A stretch of 64,000 nt of DNA from Lachnospiraceae bacterium (GTDB lineage Bacteria; Bacillota; Clostridia; Lachnospirales; Lachnospiraceae): positions 1-64,000 of the forward strand of contig JAUNAJ010000007.1 of NCBI GenBank assembly GCA_030527645.1, written 5' to 3'. Below the pieces are notes generated by a model, which saw only the letters and a list, made by a program, of their open reading frames with translations, was not told the origin of the DNA and did no database searches. Numbering within the stretch: position 1 is the first letter of the stretch; each line of letters starts with the position of its first letter. Position numbers and translations under genes: made by a program. Positions 9,189 to 18,224 of this stretch are shown one piece after another.

Positions 9189-10469
9189 TTAACCTGCCAG
9201 CCGGCGAAGATCCCTGTAGAATTCCGGGTAAGAGATGTCTACGCATTCTGCCCGGGTAATCTCTGTTTCACCCTCTGCCGTCAGGGATGCAATTGCAAAG
9301 GACATGGCAATCCGGTGATCAAGATGGCTGTCAATGACCGCTCCCTGAAGAGGTGTTCCGCCATGGATGATCATGCCATCCTCAGTGGCGGTGATATCCA
9401 CACCCATGTTCCCGAGCCCCTTCGTCATGATATCCAGACGATTGGATTCCTTCACCTTCAGCTCCTGTGCATCCCGGATGGCAGTAGTGCCCTCAGCGGC
9501 AGCAGCAAGAACGGCAAGGATCGGAATCTCGTCGATCAATGTGGGAATCATGGCTCCTTCCACTGTCGTTCCGTGCAGTCTGCTGTACCGGACAAGAAGA
9601 TCGGCAGTAGGTTCCCCTCCCTGAGTGGCTCGGTTCAGGAAAGTAATATCAGCTCCCATATCCAGCGCCGCCCGGAGAAATCCGTCCCTGGTGGGGTTGA
9701 TTCCTACATTTTTCAGCAGGACCTCCGATCCGGGGATCATCAGGGCGGCAGCAATAAAATAGGCTGCGGAGGAGATGTCTCCCGGTACCTGAATGGAAGA
9801 ACCGATCAGCTTAGGCTCAGGCAGAACAGCTGCTGTAGTCTCCTGTGTTGTGACGGAAGCGCCGAAGTGGTTCAGCATCAGCTCCGTATGATTTCTGGAA
9901 AGAGCAGGCTCTGTTACGCTGGTGGGAGCATCAGCATACAGGCCGGCAAGAAGGACACAGGATTTTACCTGAGCCGATGCCACCGGTGACCGGTAGTGGA
10001 TTCCCTTCAGGCTTGATCCGATGATTTTCAGAGGAGCGCAGTCATTTCCGGTAAGACTCTCGATTTGTCCATTCATCATGGTCAGCGGCTTGATGATCCT
10101 GCCCATGGGGCGTTTCTGTATCGATGCATCCCCTGTGAGGGTGCATGAAAAATCCTGACCTGCAAGAATTCCGGAGATCAGTCTCGTGGTAGTACCGCTG
10201 TTGCCGCAGTCCAGGATCCCGGATGGGGCGGTTAGTCCGTGAAGACCTTTTCCGTGTACGAGTACCTTCTCATTGGTTTGCTCAATGTGGATCCCCATCT
10301 TCTCAAAACAGGAAATTGTGGACAGACAGTCTGCACCGGGAAGAAAATGTGTAATTTCTGTGAGACCTTCGGAAAGTGCACCGAACATCACTGCCCTGTG
10401 TGAAATAGATTTGTCTCCGGGAACAGTCAGCTCTCCTTTTAAAGGAGATGTAGTTTTTGTAAATAGCAT
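9189..10469 (-). CDS. aroA: 3-phosphoshikimate 1-carboxyvinyltransferase (EPSP synthase)
   Basis: A 426-residue enzyme that joins shikimate-3-phosphate and phosphoenolpyruvate in the shikimate pathway. [10 protein letters not shown] (17-26) carries the substrate-binding Lys and Ser, and GNSGTTTRL (89-97) is the PEP-binding loop. [10 protein letters not shown] holds the catalytic Asp, and [10 protein letters not shown] the final signature. Full length. It lies 70 bp downstream of tyrA on the same strand and shares its transcript, so this short operon makes EPSP and then processes prephenate toward tyrosine. Confidence 0.96.
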   Translation of the reverse strand: MLFTKTTSPLKGELTVPGDKSISHRAVMFGALSEGLTEITHFLPGADCLSTISCFEKMGIHIEQTNEKVLVHGKGLHGLTAPSGILDCGNSGTTTRLISGILAGQDFSCTLTGDASIQKRPMGRIIKPLTMMNGQIESLTGNDCAPLKIIGSSLKGIHYRSPVASAQVKSCVLLAGLYADAPTSVTEPALSRNHTELMLNHFGASVTTQETTAAVLPEPKLIGSSIQVPGDISSAAYFIAAALMIPGSEVLLKNVGINPTRDGFLRAALDMGADITFLNRATQGGEPTADLLVRYSRLHGTTVEGAMIPTLIDEIPILAVLAAAAEGTTAIRDAQELKVKESNRLDIMTKGLGNMGVDITATEDGMIIHGGTPLQGAVIDSHLDHRIAMSFAIASLTAEGETEITRAECVDISYPEFYRDLRRLAG

Positions 10470-10539
10470 GTTGTTTACCTTCTTTTTAATAAATGTGCAC
10501 AGTCAGAAATGACCCGTTGCACCCTGTGTACGTGATCAT

Positions 10540-11637
10540 TTATTCCGGCTGATAGATCACATAATTGTTTTTTTCAAGAATGTCTCTTGCAGCATCCTTG
10601 TCGTCGGCATTGTAGAATTCGATTCGGAGAACACCCTGCTCGTATTCCCGGTTGTGGATGATGCCGATATCCCGGATACTGATTCCTTTCACAGCCAGCA
10701 GTACAGTAAGGGTGGCGATTCCTCCGGACTCATCCCGCAGGTCTGTATAGAAGAAGTTTTTCAGCGCAGCATGAGTCTTAAGATCAAGCAGGGAATCCCG
10801 GTAATTTTTTGATGCGGAGAACATATCTATCAGCTGCGTTCCCTCTGCCTGATCGATCATGGTCTTTGCGTTCTGCAGTGAACGAATGAAGGAGTCCAGC
10901 ACAGAGGAGATCTGCTTTGGATTGGACAGGCAGATCTGCTGCCACATCTCCGGAGAGGAGGAGGCGATACGGGTGATGTCCTTGAAGCCGCCGGCTGCTA
11001 CTCGCTTCATTTCCTGGTCCTCTGTATCCATCTCTGCTACGGTGTTTACCAGGCAGGATGCCATGATGTGCGGAAGATGGCTGATGCCTGCCACAATAAA
11101 ATCGTGTTTTTCGGGAGGCATGATGAGAGTCAGCGCCTTCGTGGCGGATACAAGCGTAAGAAATTCATCCACACGAGCCTGCGGAACCTCCGGTTCAGGA
11201 GTAATGAAATAGTAGGCGTTTTCAAACATATAATCAGTGGAGCTTTCCAGACCGGTCTTATCAGAGCCTGCCATGGGATGGCCGCCGATGAAGGATGATG
11301 AGAGTCCTGCCTCTTTCACTGCCTCATGCATGATGCCCTTTACACTTCCCACATCAGTAATGATGCAGTCCGGTGAGATCACCTGCTTCAGAAAAGGAAG
11401 GTATGTGATGTTGGTCTGCACCGGAGCGCACAGGAAGATATAATCGCACTGACCGAATGCAGGATCATGCTCCGTACAGATCCGGTCGATCAACTGCTCA
11501 TTGTAAGCCGTTTCCGTAGTAGAAGACCGGCGGGAGTAGGCCATCAGGGTGAAGTCAGGGTATTTTTTTCGAAAAGATCGTGCGACGGAGCCTCCGATCA
11601 GCCCCAGCCCGATAAATCCTATTGTTAAATTTCTCAT
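10540..11637 (-). CDS. tyrA: Prephenate dehydrogenase with C-terminal ACT domain
   Basis: A 365-residue NAD-dependent enzyme converting prephenate to 4-hydroxyphenylpyruvate. The Rossmann loop is GLGLIGGS (10-17) and the substrate-site motif GGHPMAGS lies at 118-125. The last 70 residues (from about 293, DLRDESGGIATLTVLL) form an ACT domain, the usual site of tyrosine feedback control. Start chosen at 11637, nine bases after AAAGGAG; an upstream in-frame start at 11700 falls inside the promoter. First gene of tyrA-aroA. Confidence 0.94.
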   Translation of the reverse strand: MRNLTIGFIGLGLIGGSVARSFRKKYPDFTLMAYSRRSSTTETAYNEQLIDRICTEHDPAFGQCDYIFLCAPVQTNITYLPFLKQVISPDCIITDVGSVKGIMHEAVKEAGLSSSFIGGHPMAGSDKTGLESSTDYMFENAYYFITPEPEVPQARVDEFLTLVSATKALTLIMPPEKHDFIVAGISHLPHIMASCLVNTVAEMDTEDQEMKRVAAGGFKDITRIASSSPEMWQQICLSNPKQISSVLDSFIRSLQNAKTMIDQAEGTQLIDMFSASKNYRDSLLDLKTHAALKNFFYTDLRDESGGIATLTVLLAVKGISIRDIGIIHNREYEQGVLRIEFYNADDKDAARDILEKNNYVIYQPE

Positions 11638-11671
11638 GGAGAAATACTCCTTTCTGTTGACACTTGAACCA

Positions 11672-11700
11672 ATTTTACTGTAGGGGGGTGTAAAAGTCAA
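11672..11700 (-). promoter_or_regulatory. tyrA promoter
   Basis: On the minus strand TTGACT (11700-11695) and TAAAAT (11677-11672) are separated by 17 bp; the spacer contains a C6 tract. Confidence 0.65.
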
Positions 11701-11834
11701 TGCTTTGATGCTTTAAAGTGATACAAGTATACCGACTCTTACATGCCAGCATGACGCTTGTGTATCTCTCTTCGATGTTATCCGTAAACTGCAACCGAGT
11801 TTTTAGAAAATTCTGTAAAAACTGCACAATATAC

Positions 11835-11863
11835 TTGAAAAAGCAGCGGGTTTTTAGTAATAT
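11835..11863 (+). promoter_or_regulatory. Promoter of the EF-G paralogue
   Basis: TTGAAA (11835-11840) and TAATAT (11858-11863) with a 17-bp spacer. Confidence 0.55.
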
Positions 11864-11981
11864 ATTTGCAGATGGTCTGTTCGTGCAAAAGTTTTTCAGA
11901 AGATTCTGACGGCACAGAGGTTTTAAAGTCGTAGAATGAAAAAAGGTGAGACAGACCTGAGAATGAACGGAGGTATATACT

Positions 11982-14072
11982 ATGGAAATTTACGGAACTG
12001 ACAGGATTAGAAACGTCGTTTTGCTTGGACACGGTGGTGCAGGAAAGACTACACTGGTTGAAGCAATGGCATACCTTTCAGGAATTACAAATAGATTAGG
12101 TAAAGTATCTGACGGAAATACAGTATCTGATTTTGATAAAGAAGAGATCAAGCGTCAGTTTTCTATCTCCACATCGGTGATTCCTGTTGAATGGAATAAA
12201 CATAAGATCAATATTCTGGATACTCCCGGATTCTTTGATTTTGTCGGTGAGGCAGAGGAGGCAGCCTCAGCTGCAGACGCTGCAGTAATCGTTGTTTCCG
12301 GCAAATCCGGCGTTCAGGTGGGAACTGAGAAGGCCTGGGATCTCTGCGAGCGCTATAATCTTCCGAGAATCTTCTTTATTACAGAGATGGACAATGATGA
12401 TGTCAGCTATCGTGCAGTTCTTGAACAGCTGCAGGAAAGATTCGGAAAACGTGTTGCTCCGATCCATATGCCGCTTCGTGAGAATGGGACATTTGTAGGC
12501 TATATCAACATCGTTAAGAACAAAGGCCGCAGATATGTGAACCGTGCAGAGAGAGTGGAATGCGAAGTTCCGGAATATGCACAGGAATATCTGGATACCT
12601 ACAGAGACAGCCTGATGGAGTCTGTTGCAGAGACCTCTGAGGAGTTTATGGACAGATATTTCAGCGGAGAGGAGTTCTCTGTCACTGAGATCACTGCAGC
12701 AATGGCTTCTGAGATTTCTGATTGCGGTATGTATCCTGTAACAATGGGATCCCCCATTAACTGTCAGGGTGCAAGAATCCTTCTGGATGATATTGTGCAT
12801 TATTTCCCGAGTCCGGCTCAGAGACAGCGTGCGGGACTGGATAAGAACAGCAACGCAGTTGTGAATGCTGACTATGATTTTGCTAAATCCAAAACAGCAG
12901 TTGTCTTCAAGACAATGATAGATCCGTTTATCGGAAAATACTCTCTGTTTAAAGTATGCTCCGGTGTTATCAAGAACGATGATGTTCTGTACAATGTAAG
13001 TCAGGATGTGGATGAGAAGCTGAACAAGCTGTATGTACTCCAGGGCTCCAAGCCGATTGAAATTTCCGAACTCCATGCAGGTGATATCGGAGCAATTGCC
13101 AAATCCAACAGCATTAAGACCGGCGATTCTCTCGGAACCAAGGCTCATCCGGTTATCTATCAGTCTGTTGCAATCTCCAAGCCCTATACAGCTAAGAGAT
13201 ATAAACCGAAAAACAAAGGCGATGTGGACAAAATCTCTCAGGCCTTCTCCAGAATGATGCAGGAAGACCTTTCCATGAAGGTAGTCAATGATTCCGAGAA
13301 CAGACAGACACTGATCTACGGTATCGGCGATCAGCATATTGACGTAATCGTAAGCAAGCTTCTTGAAAGATATAAAGTAGATGTGGAACTTTCCAGACCG
13401 AAGGTAGCGTTCCGCGAGACGATCCGCAAAACATCCGATGTGGACTCCAAGTATAAGAAACAGTCCGGCGGACATGGTCAGTACGGTCATGTTAAAATGC
13501 GTTTCGAGTCCTCCGGTGACATGGAAACACCGTTTATCTTCGAGGAGCAGGTTGTAGGAGGAGCTGTTCCGAAAAACTACTTCCCGGCTGTAGAGAAAGG
13601 TCTGCAGGATTCTGTTCTGTCCGGACCGCTTGCTGCCTATCCGGTAGTTGGTGTCAAGGCAATCCTCTATGATGGATCCTATCATCCGGTAGATTCCTCT
13701 GAGATGGCATTCAAGACTGCAACGATCATGGCATTCAAGAAGGGTATTATGGAGGCATCTCCTGTGCTTCTCGAGCCAATCGCAAGCCTGAAGGTAACTG
13801 TTCCGGATAAATATACCGGTGATGTAATGGGCGATCTGAATAAGAGAAGAGGCCGCGTGCTGGGAATGAATCCGGTTGCCGGCGGTAAGACAGTGATCGA
13901 GGCTGATATCCCTGAGCTGGAGCTTTACGGATATTCCACCAATCTCCGCTCTATGACAGGAGGAGCAGGTGATTTTGAGTATGAGTTTGCAAGATATGAG
14001 CAGGCTCCGTCCGATGTTCAGCAGAAAGAGATCGAAGCTCGTGCATCTAAGATCACAAAGGTTGAGGATTGA
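11982..14072 (+). CDS. EF-G-like GTPase (FusA paralogue)
   Basis: A 696-residue translation-factor GTPase with the five-domain EF-G layout. P-loop GHGGAGKT (16-23) and DTPGFFDF (80-87) are normal. The G4 guanine-specificity motif, NKxD in EF-G, reads TEMD (134-137), and the switch I region reads KRQFSIS instead of the RGITI type. The domain IV loop region has GHGQYGHV. It is therefore a divergent paralogue and not the housekeeping EF-G. A role in ribosome recycling, stress or tetracycline-like protection cannot be told from sequence. AACGGAGG precedes the ATG. Monocistronic, with its own promoter and terminator. Confidence 0.87.
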   Translation: MEIYGTDRIRNVVLLGHGGAGKTTLVEAMAYLSGITNRLGKVSDGNTVSDFDKEEIKRQFSISTSVIPVEWNKHKINILDTPGFFDFVGEAEEAASAADAAVIVVSGKSGVQVGTEKAWDLCERYNLPRIFFITEMDNDDVSYRAVLEQLQERFGKRVAPIHMPLRENGTFVGYINIVKNKGRRYVNRAERVECEVPEYAQEYLDTYRDSLMESVAETSEEFMDRYFSGEEFSVTEITAAMASEISDCGMYPVTMGSPINCQGARILLDDIVHYFPSPAQRQRAGLDKNSNAVVNADYDFAKSKTAVVFKTMIDPFIGKYSLFKVCSGVIKNDDVLYNVSQDVDEKLNKLYVLQGSKPIEISELHAGDIGAIAKSNSIKTGDSLGTKAHPVIYQSVAISKPYTAKRYKPKNKGDVDKISQAFSRMMQEDLSMKVVNDSENRQTLIYGIGDQHIDVIVSKLLERYKVDVELSRPKVAFRETIRKTSDVDSKYKKQSGGHGQYGHVKMRFESSGDMETPFIFEEQVVGGAVPKNYFPAVEKGLQDSVLSGPLAAYPVVGVKAILYDGSYHPVDSSEMAFKTATIMAFKKGIMEASPVLLEPIASLKVTVPDKYTGDVMGDLNKRRGRVLGMNPVAGGKTVIEADIPELELYGYSTNLRSMTGGAGDFEYEFARYEQAPSDVQQKEIEARASKITKVED

Positions 14073-14161
14073 TCTCAGTTTCTGATACCGGCAGACCATT
14101 CTGACGTCAAAGAGGCGGAGGGTATCTTCTTACAAATAGAACAGATTATACGGCATGAACA

Positions 14162-14201
14162 GAGGGTCGGAACTGAAATCGGTTCCGGCTCTCGTTTTTT
14201 T
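14162..14201 (+). terminator. Terminator of the EF-G paralogue gene
   Basis: GAGGGTCGGAAC pairs with GGTTCCGGCTCTC (with G-T pairs) and is followed by T7. Confidence 0.8.
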
Positions 14202-14320
14202 GCCCATTCATAAGCAGTCAGGCTGCGTCAGCAGCAGCCCCCGCCGTATAACAGCGGGGACTGCGCATGGATGGGAGGTTCCCCGTGAACTGTAACTATG
14301 GTGAATGCAGCATGGTTTAA

Positions 14321-14352
14321 TTTTGCAAGAAGAATAGAAAATTCTTGCAAAA
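14321..14352. promoter_or_regulatory. Candidate RpiR operator
   Basis: Perfect 11-bp inverted repeat TTTTGCAAGAA / TTCTTGCAAAA with a 10-bp spacer, so the half-sites are two helical turns apart. A TATACT -10 element (14358-14363) follows directly. The position suggests autoregulation by the downstream RpiR protein (inference). Confidence 0.6.
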
Positions 14353-14394
14353 TAGTGTATACTGAAAAGCAATTAACAGAGCGAGGTGGATACC

Positions 14395-15282
14395 ATGCAG
14401 GATAACGGAAGTTTGTTTTCAAGAATAAACAGTCAGTATAACTCAATGAGCAAAGGGCAGAAGCGTCTGGCAAACTTTATTACGGAGCATTATGATCAGG
14501 CAGTATTCATGACAGCAGCTAAGCTTGGCCGGCAGGTGAATGTCAGTGAGTCCACGACGGTTCGATTTGCCGTGCTGCTTGGATATGACGGCTTTCCGCA
14601 GTTTCACAATGCGCTGCAGGAGCACGTGATGACAAAGCTGAATTCTGTGCAGCGTATGGAAGTCAGCTTCGGCAGGATTGATGAAAATCGGATTCTGGAT
14701 ACTGTGCTGCAGTCAGACATTGAAAAGATTAAGATGACTCTGGAGCAGACGGACAGAGCGGCCTTTGATCATGCGGTAGATCTCATCCTTCAGGCGGAGC
14801 ATGTGTATATTCTGGGAATCAGAAGCTGTGCGCCTCTGGCGGGATTTCTAAGCTACTATATGAATCAGATCATCCCCAATGTTCATCAGGTGGGGGCAAA
14901 CAGCTACAGTGAGCTGTTTGAGGAAATTATCCGGATCGGCGAAAAGGATGTGATCATTGGGATCAGTTTTCCTAGATATTCCATGAGGACGTTAAAGGCA
15001 ATGGAATTTGCGGCTGATCAGAAGGCAAAGGTAATCAGCATTACAGACAGCGTTCATTCTCCTATCAGCAGATATGCTTCCAGCAGCCTGATTGCAAGAA
15101 GTGATATGGCATCCATCGTGGATTCGCTGGTGGCACCCCTGAGTCTGATCAATGCTCTTCTGGTGGCTCTCTGTATGAAAAGCCAGAGTCAGGTGCTCCA
15201 TACACTGGAGACCATGGAGCGGATCTGGGATGAATACAAGGTGTACAACAGCGATGAGATAGAGTATAGTAATACCCGGTAA
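14395..15282 (+). CDS. MurR/RpiR-family transcriptional regulator
   Basis: A 295-residue regulator. Residues 1-75 form the RpiR helix-turn-helix (KGQKRLANFI, VSESTTVRFA). Residues about 115-255 form a SIS sugar-phosphate-binding domain (VYILGIRSCAPLAGF, GISFPRYSMRTLKA, ITDSVHSPIS). Such proteins sense phosphosugars; the ligand is unknown. ATG 14395 is chosen because GAGGTGG sits five bases upstream; a GTG at 14386 is part of that site. It is followed 29 bp later by the HI0933 flavoprotein gene and probably heads that transcript. Confidence 0.92.
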   Translation: MQDNGSLFSRINSQYNSMSKGQKRLANFITEHYDQAVFMTAAKLGRQVNVSESTTVRFAVLLGYDGFPQFHNALQEHVMTKLNSVQRMEVSFGRIDENRILDTVLQSDIEKIKMTLEQTDRAAFDHAVDLILQAEHVYILGIRSCAPLAGFLSYYMNQIIPNVHQVGANSYSELFEEIIRIGEKDVIIGISFPRYSMRTLKAMEFAADQKAKVISITDSVHSPISRYASSSLIARSDMASIVDSLVAPLSLINALLVALCMKSQSQVLHTLETMERIWDEYKVYNSDEIEYSNTR

Positions 15283-15311
15283 AAGAAACAGAAACAGTCG
15301 GAGAAAACGAA

Positions 15312-16565
15312 ATGGCAGATTTAACGATTATCGGCGGAGGTGCAGCGGGAATGGCTGCCGCCGTATTTGCGGCTGAAGCCGGGCTGAAGGTTCACTTGTT
15401 TGAGCAGAATGAGAAGCTGGGAAAGAAGGTTTTTATAACAGGAAAGGGCAGGTGCAATTTTACCAATGCCTGCGATATTGAAAATCTGTTTTCGTCGGTG
15501 GTGACCAACAGCAAATTCCTGTACAGCTCCTTCTACGGCTTTACAAATCAGCAGACCATTGAATGGTTTGAGAGCCTTGGGGTACGCACTAAGGTGGAGA
15601 GAGGAGACAGGGCGTTCCCTGTATCGGATCATTCCTCTGATATTATTCGTGCTCTGGAGCGGAGACTGAAGGAGCTTGGGGTGAAGATCCATTTGAACAG
15701 TCCGGTGGAATCCCTGCTTCTGAACCAGGAGGGAACGGCAGCTGCCGGAGTCAGATTGAAGAACGGCTATGAGCAGAAGGCAGACGCTGTGCTGATCGCA
15801 ACAGGGGGCTTTTCCTATCAGACTACCGGTTCCACCGGAGACGGCTATCGATTTGCGCAAGGGGCAGGGCACGCTGTGTCCGGGATTCGTCCGGCTCTGG
15901 TGCCCCTGGTAACCGGTGAGGAATATATTCCGCGCATGCAGGGGCTTTCACTGAAGAATGTCAGCCTCACGATCCGAAACGGAAAAAAGAAGCTGTTCGA
16001 AGAATTCGGAGAGCTGTTGTTTACACACTTCGGAATCAGCGGTCCCCTGGCTCTGAAGGCCAGCTCCTATATCGGAAAAACACTGGAAAAAACTGATCTG
16101 CAGGCGGTGCTCGATCTAAAGCCCGCACTGACAAAGGACCAGCTCTCCGCCAGACTGGTGCGAGAGTTTGAGGATGCACCGAATAAGCAGTTTCGGAACA
16201 TTCTTCCGAATCTTTTTCCTGCTAAAATGATTCCTGTGATCCTTGAACTGGGCGGAATTGATCCTTATACTGTAAATAATACGATCACAAGAGAGCAGAG
16301 AGAGCATTTTTCCGAGGTTGTGAAGGCATTTCCCTTCAGTATCGTGGGGACAAGGGGCTATAATGAAGCAATCATTACCCAGGGCGGTGTGAAGGTAAAG
16401 GAAGTGAATCCCTCTACCATGGAATCGAAGCTTGTTCAGGGATTGTATTTTGCAGGTGAGGTGCTGGATCTGGATGCAGTGACAGGAGGCTTCAATCTGC
16501 AGATTGCCTGGTCGACGGCACATACGGCTGCTATAGCTGCTGCTGAAGCTCAGCTTGAATCATGA
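15312..16565 (+). CDS. HI0933/BaiN-like FAD-dependent oxidoreductase
   Basis: A 417-residue flavoprotein of the HI0933 (YhiN) family, annotated in some clostridia as BaiN. The FAD-binding GGGAAGMAA (8-16), the family signature GKGRCNFTN (44-52) and the C-terminal AGEVLDLDAVTGGFNLQ segment are all intact. Substrate is unknown; the bile-acid role of BaiN should not be assumed. It sits between the RpiR regulator and cmk, all on the same strand. Confidence 0.92.
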   Translation: MADLTIIGGGAAGMAAAVFAAEAGLKVHLFEQNEKLGKKVFITGKGRCNFTNACDIENLFSSVVTNSKFLYSSFYGFTNQQTIEWFESLGVRTKVERGDRAFPVSDHSSDIIRALERRLKELGVKIHLNSPVESLLLNQEGTAAAGVRLKNGYEQKADAVLIATGGFSYQTTGSTGDGYRFAQGAGHAVSGIRPALVPLVTGEEYIPRMQGLSLKNVSLTIRNGKKKLFEEFGELLFTHFGISGPLALKASSYIGKTLEKTDLQAVLDLKPALTKDQLSARLVREFEDAPNKQFRNILPNLFPAKMIPVILELGGIDPYTVNNTITREQREHFSEVVKAFPFSIVGTRGYNEAIITQGGVKVKEVNPSTMESKLVQGLYFAGEVLDLDAVTGGFNLQIAWSTAHTAAIAAAEAQLES

Positions 16566-16700
16566 GAAGCATGTCCTGAACAGACAGATGCCGGACTGCA
16601 CCTGAAATGAGATTTCAATTATACATTGCATGCAGTTGAGGGGTTCGATCACCGGGGTAAATGACGTTCAGGATCAGTAACAAAAGAAAGAGGAACATAC

Positions 16701-17369
16701 ATGAGTTTTCAGATTGCATTAGACGGCCCTGCCGGAGCAGGAAAAAGCACAGTTGCAAAGGCTGTTGCATCAGAATTACACTTTATTTATATTGATACAG
16801 GCGCGATGTATCGGGCAATGGGTCTGTACCTGGATTCTCTGGGAACCGATCTGGAGGATCAGGCGGCACTGGATGCTGCCTGTGAAAAAGCCAGTGTAAC
16901 GATCGCCCATCAGAATGGTGCGCAGCATATCTATCTGAACGGAGAGGATGTGACAACTGCGGTTCGGGCTGAAACAGCAGGAATGCTGGCATCGAAGGTC
17001 AGTGCCTATGGCAGTGTGCGCCGCAAGCTTACCAGCATGCAGCAGGAAATAGCAGCTTCCGCCGATGTAGTAATGGATGGCAGAGATATCGGAACAGCAG
17101 TGCTGCCCGAAGCACCTCTGAAGATTTTCCTTACAGCCAGTGTGGAAGAACGGGCCAGAAGACGGTATCTGGAGCTGAAGAATAAGGGGCAGGAGGCAGA
17201 TCTTGCCGCTATTTCGGCAGATATTGAAAAAAGAGATTATCAGGATTCGCATAGAGAAATTGCCCCCCTGCGCCAGGCGGAGGATGCTGTATATCTGGAT
17301 TCATCGAATCTTTCGGCAGAGCAGGTTGTGGAGAAAATCGTTTTTCTTGCAAGAGAGAGAATGAGCTGA
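16701..17369 (+). CDS. cmk: Cytidylate kinase
   Basis: A 222-residue (d)CMP kinase that makes CDP for nucleic acid and lipid synthesis. P-loop GPAGAGKST (9-17), IDTGAMYRA (31-39) and the DGRDIGT motif (126-132) are complete. AAAGAGG lies upstream of the ATG. The stop is 9 bp before ispH, and cmk-ispH-rpsA is a familiar clostridial order. Confidence 0.96.
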   Translation: MSFQIALDGPAGAGKSTVAKAVASELHFIYIDTGAMYRAMGLYLDSLGTDLEDQAALDAACEKASVTIAHQNGAQHIYLNGEDVTTAVRAETAGMLASKVSAYGSVRRKLTSMQQEIAASADVVMDGRDIGTAVLPEAPLKIFLTASVEERARRRYLELKNKGQEADLAAISADIEKRDYQDSHREIAPLRQAEDAVYLDSSNLSAEQVVEKIVFLARERMS

Positions 17370-17378
17370 GGTGAAAAG

Positions 17379-18224
17379 ATGGAAGTGACTGTTGCAAAAA
17401 CAGCAGGCTTCTGCTTCGGCGTGAAGCGTGCTGTGGAACAGGTGTATCAGCAGGCAGAGGAAGCAAAGGGACCGGTATATACCTTTGGACCCATTATCCA
17501 CAATGATCAGGTGGTCAGTGATCTGGCAGAGAAGGGGGTACAGGTGATCCGCTCGCTGAAGGAACTGGAAGAGATCCGGGAGGGGACCGTGATCATTCGC
17601 TCCCACGGCGTGTCCAGAGAGGTACAGAACAGAATTGAGGACAACGGACTCGATTGCGTGGATGCTACCTGCCCCTTTGTGAAGAAGATTCACCGGATCG
17701 TGGAGGAGGAAGGGCAGAAAGGCCGCACCGTGATCATTGCCGGAAATGCATCACATCCGGAGGTAGAGGGGATCTGCGGCTGGGCATCGGGTCCTGTTTT
17801 TGTGGTCTCTGATCAGGAGGAACTGGTGCATCTTCCCATTGATCCGGAAACCGGAGTGACTTTTGTAGCACAGACCACATTTAATTTCAAGAAATTTGAA
17901 GAACTTGTTGAAATTTTGCAAAAAAAGTTTTATGATAGTACTGTTATCAATACTGTCTGCAATGCTACGGAAGAACGGCAGGCAGAAGCACGAAGAATTG
18001 CAGCTTCTTCGGACGCAATGCTGGTGATCGGAGGAAAACACAGCTCCAACACACAGAAGCTGTACGAGATCTGCAGGGAATCGTGTAAGAATACTTACTT
18101 TATAGAGACACTCGTTGATTTGGATTCTAAGCCTTTTCAATCTTTTTGTCATGTAGGTATTACTGCGGGGGCTTCTACCCCAAATAAAATTATTGAGGAG
18201 GTTCAAAAAAAATGTCAGAATTAA
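17379..18224 (+). CDS. ispH: 4-hydroxy-3-methylbut-2-enyl diphosphate reductase
   Basis: A 281-residue [4Fe-4S] enzyme for the last step of the MEP isoprenoid pathway. The three cluster cysteines are C12 (FCFGV), C98 (DATCPF) and C194 (NTVCNATEER). H41, H76, H126 and E128 (NASHPEVEG) are also kept. The 3' end overlaps rpsA by 13 bases at an A8 run preceded by GAGGAGG, which would allow a -1 shift into rpsA. Many clostridia encode IspH and S1 as one fused protein. Confidence 0.96.
   Translation: MEVTVAKTAGFCFGVKRAVEQVYQQAEEAKGPVYTFGPIIHNDQVVSDLAEKGVQVIRSLKELEEIREGTVIIRSHGVSREVQNRIEDNGLDCVDATCPFVKKIHRIVEEEGQKGRTVIIAGNASHPEVEGICGWASGPVFVVSDQEELVHLPIDPETGVTFVAQTTFNFKKFEELVEILQKKFYDSTVINTVCNATEERQAEARRIAASSDAMLVIGGKHSSNTQKLYEICRESCKNTYFIETLVDLDSKPFQSFCHVGITAGASTPNKIIEEVQKKCQN
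18195..18214 (+). promoter_or_regulatory. rpsA ribosome site and slippery A8 at the ispH/rpsA overlap
   Basis: GAGGAGG (18195-18201), then TTC, then A8 (18205-18212) running into the ATG of rpsA (18212-18214). In the ispH frame the codons are CAA AAA AAA TGT. A -1 slip on A-AAA-AAA enters the rpsA frame exactly at its ATG. The Shine-Dalgarno sequence could serve both initiation and frameshift stimulation, as in dnaX (inference). Confidence 0.5.

Larger units (their letters stand above)
11638..11981. other. Divergent promoter region, tyrA and EF-G paralogue
   Basis: 344 bp of AT-rich noncoding DNA holding the tyrA promoter (11672-11700) and a promoter for the EF-G paralogue (11835-11863). The latter is followed by a leader of roughly 110 bases. 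No terminator-antiterminator pair or T-box was recognised. Confidence 0.65.
14073..14394. other. Intergenic region with terminator, repeat remnants and operator
   Basis: 322 bp with the terminator of the EF-G paralogue (14162-14201), small hairpins (GGCTGC...GCAGCC, CCCGC...GCGGG at about 14222-14258), a repeat fragment GGGAGGTTCCCCGTG followed by GAACTGTAAC (14273-14296), and an 11-bp inverted repeat before the RpiR gene. No gene seen. Confidence 0.7.

Noticed and set aside
12267-14099. Long minus-strand open frame (610 codons) opposite the EF-G paralogue
   Set aside because: It is a shadow of the real gene, with Cys/His/Ile-rich composition and no domain.
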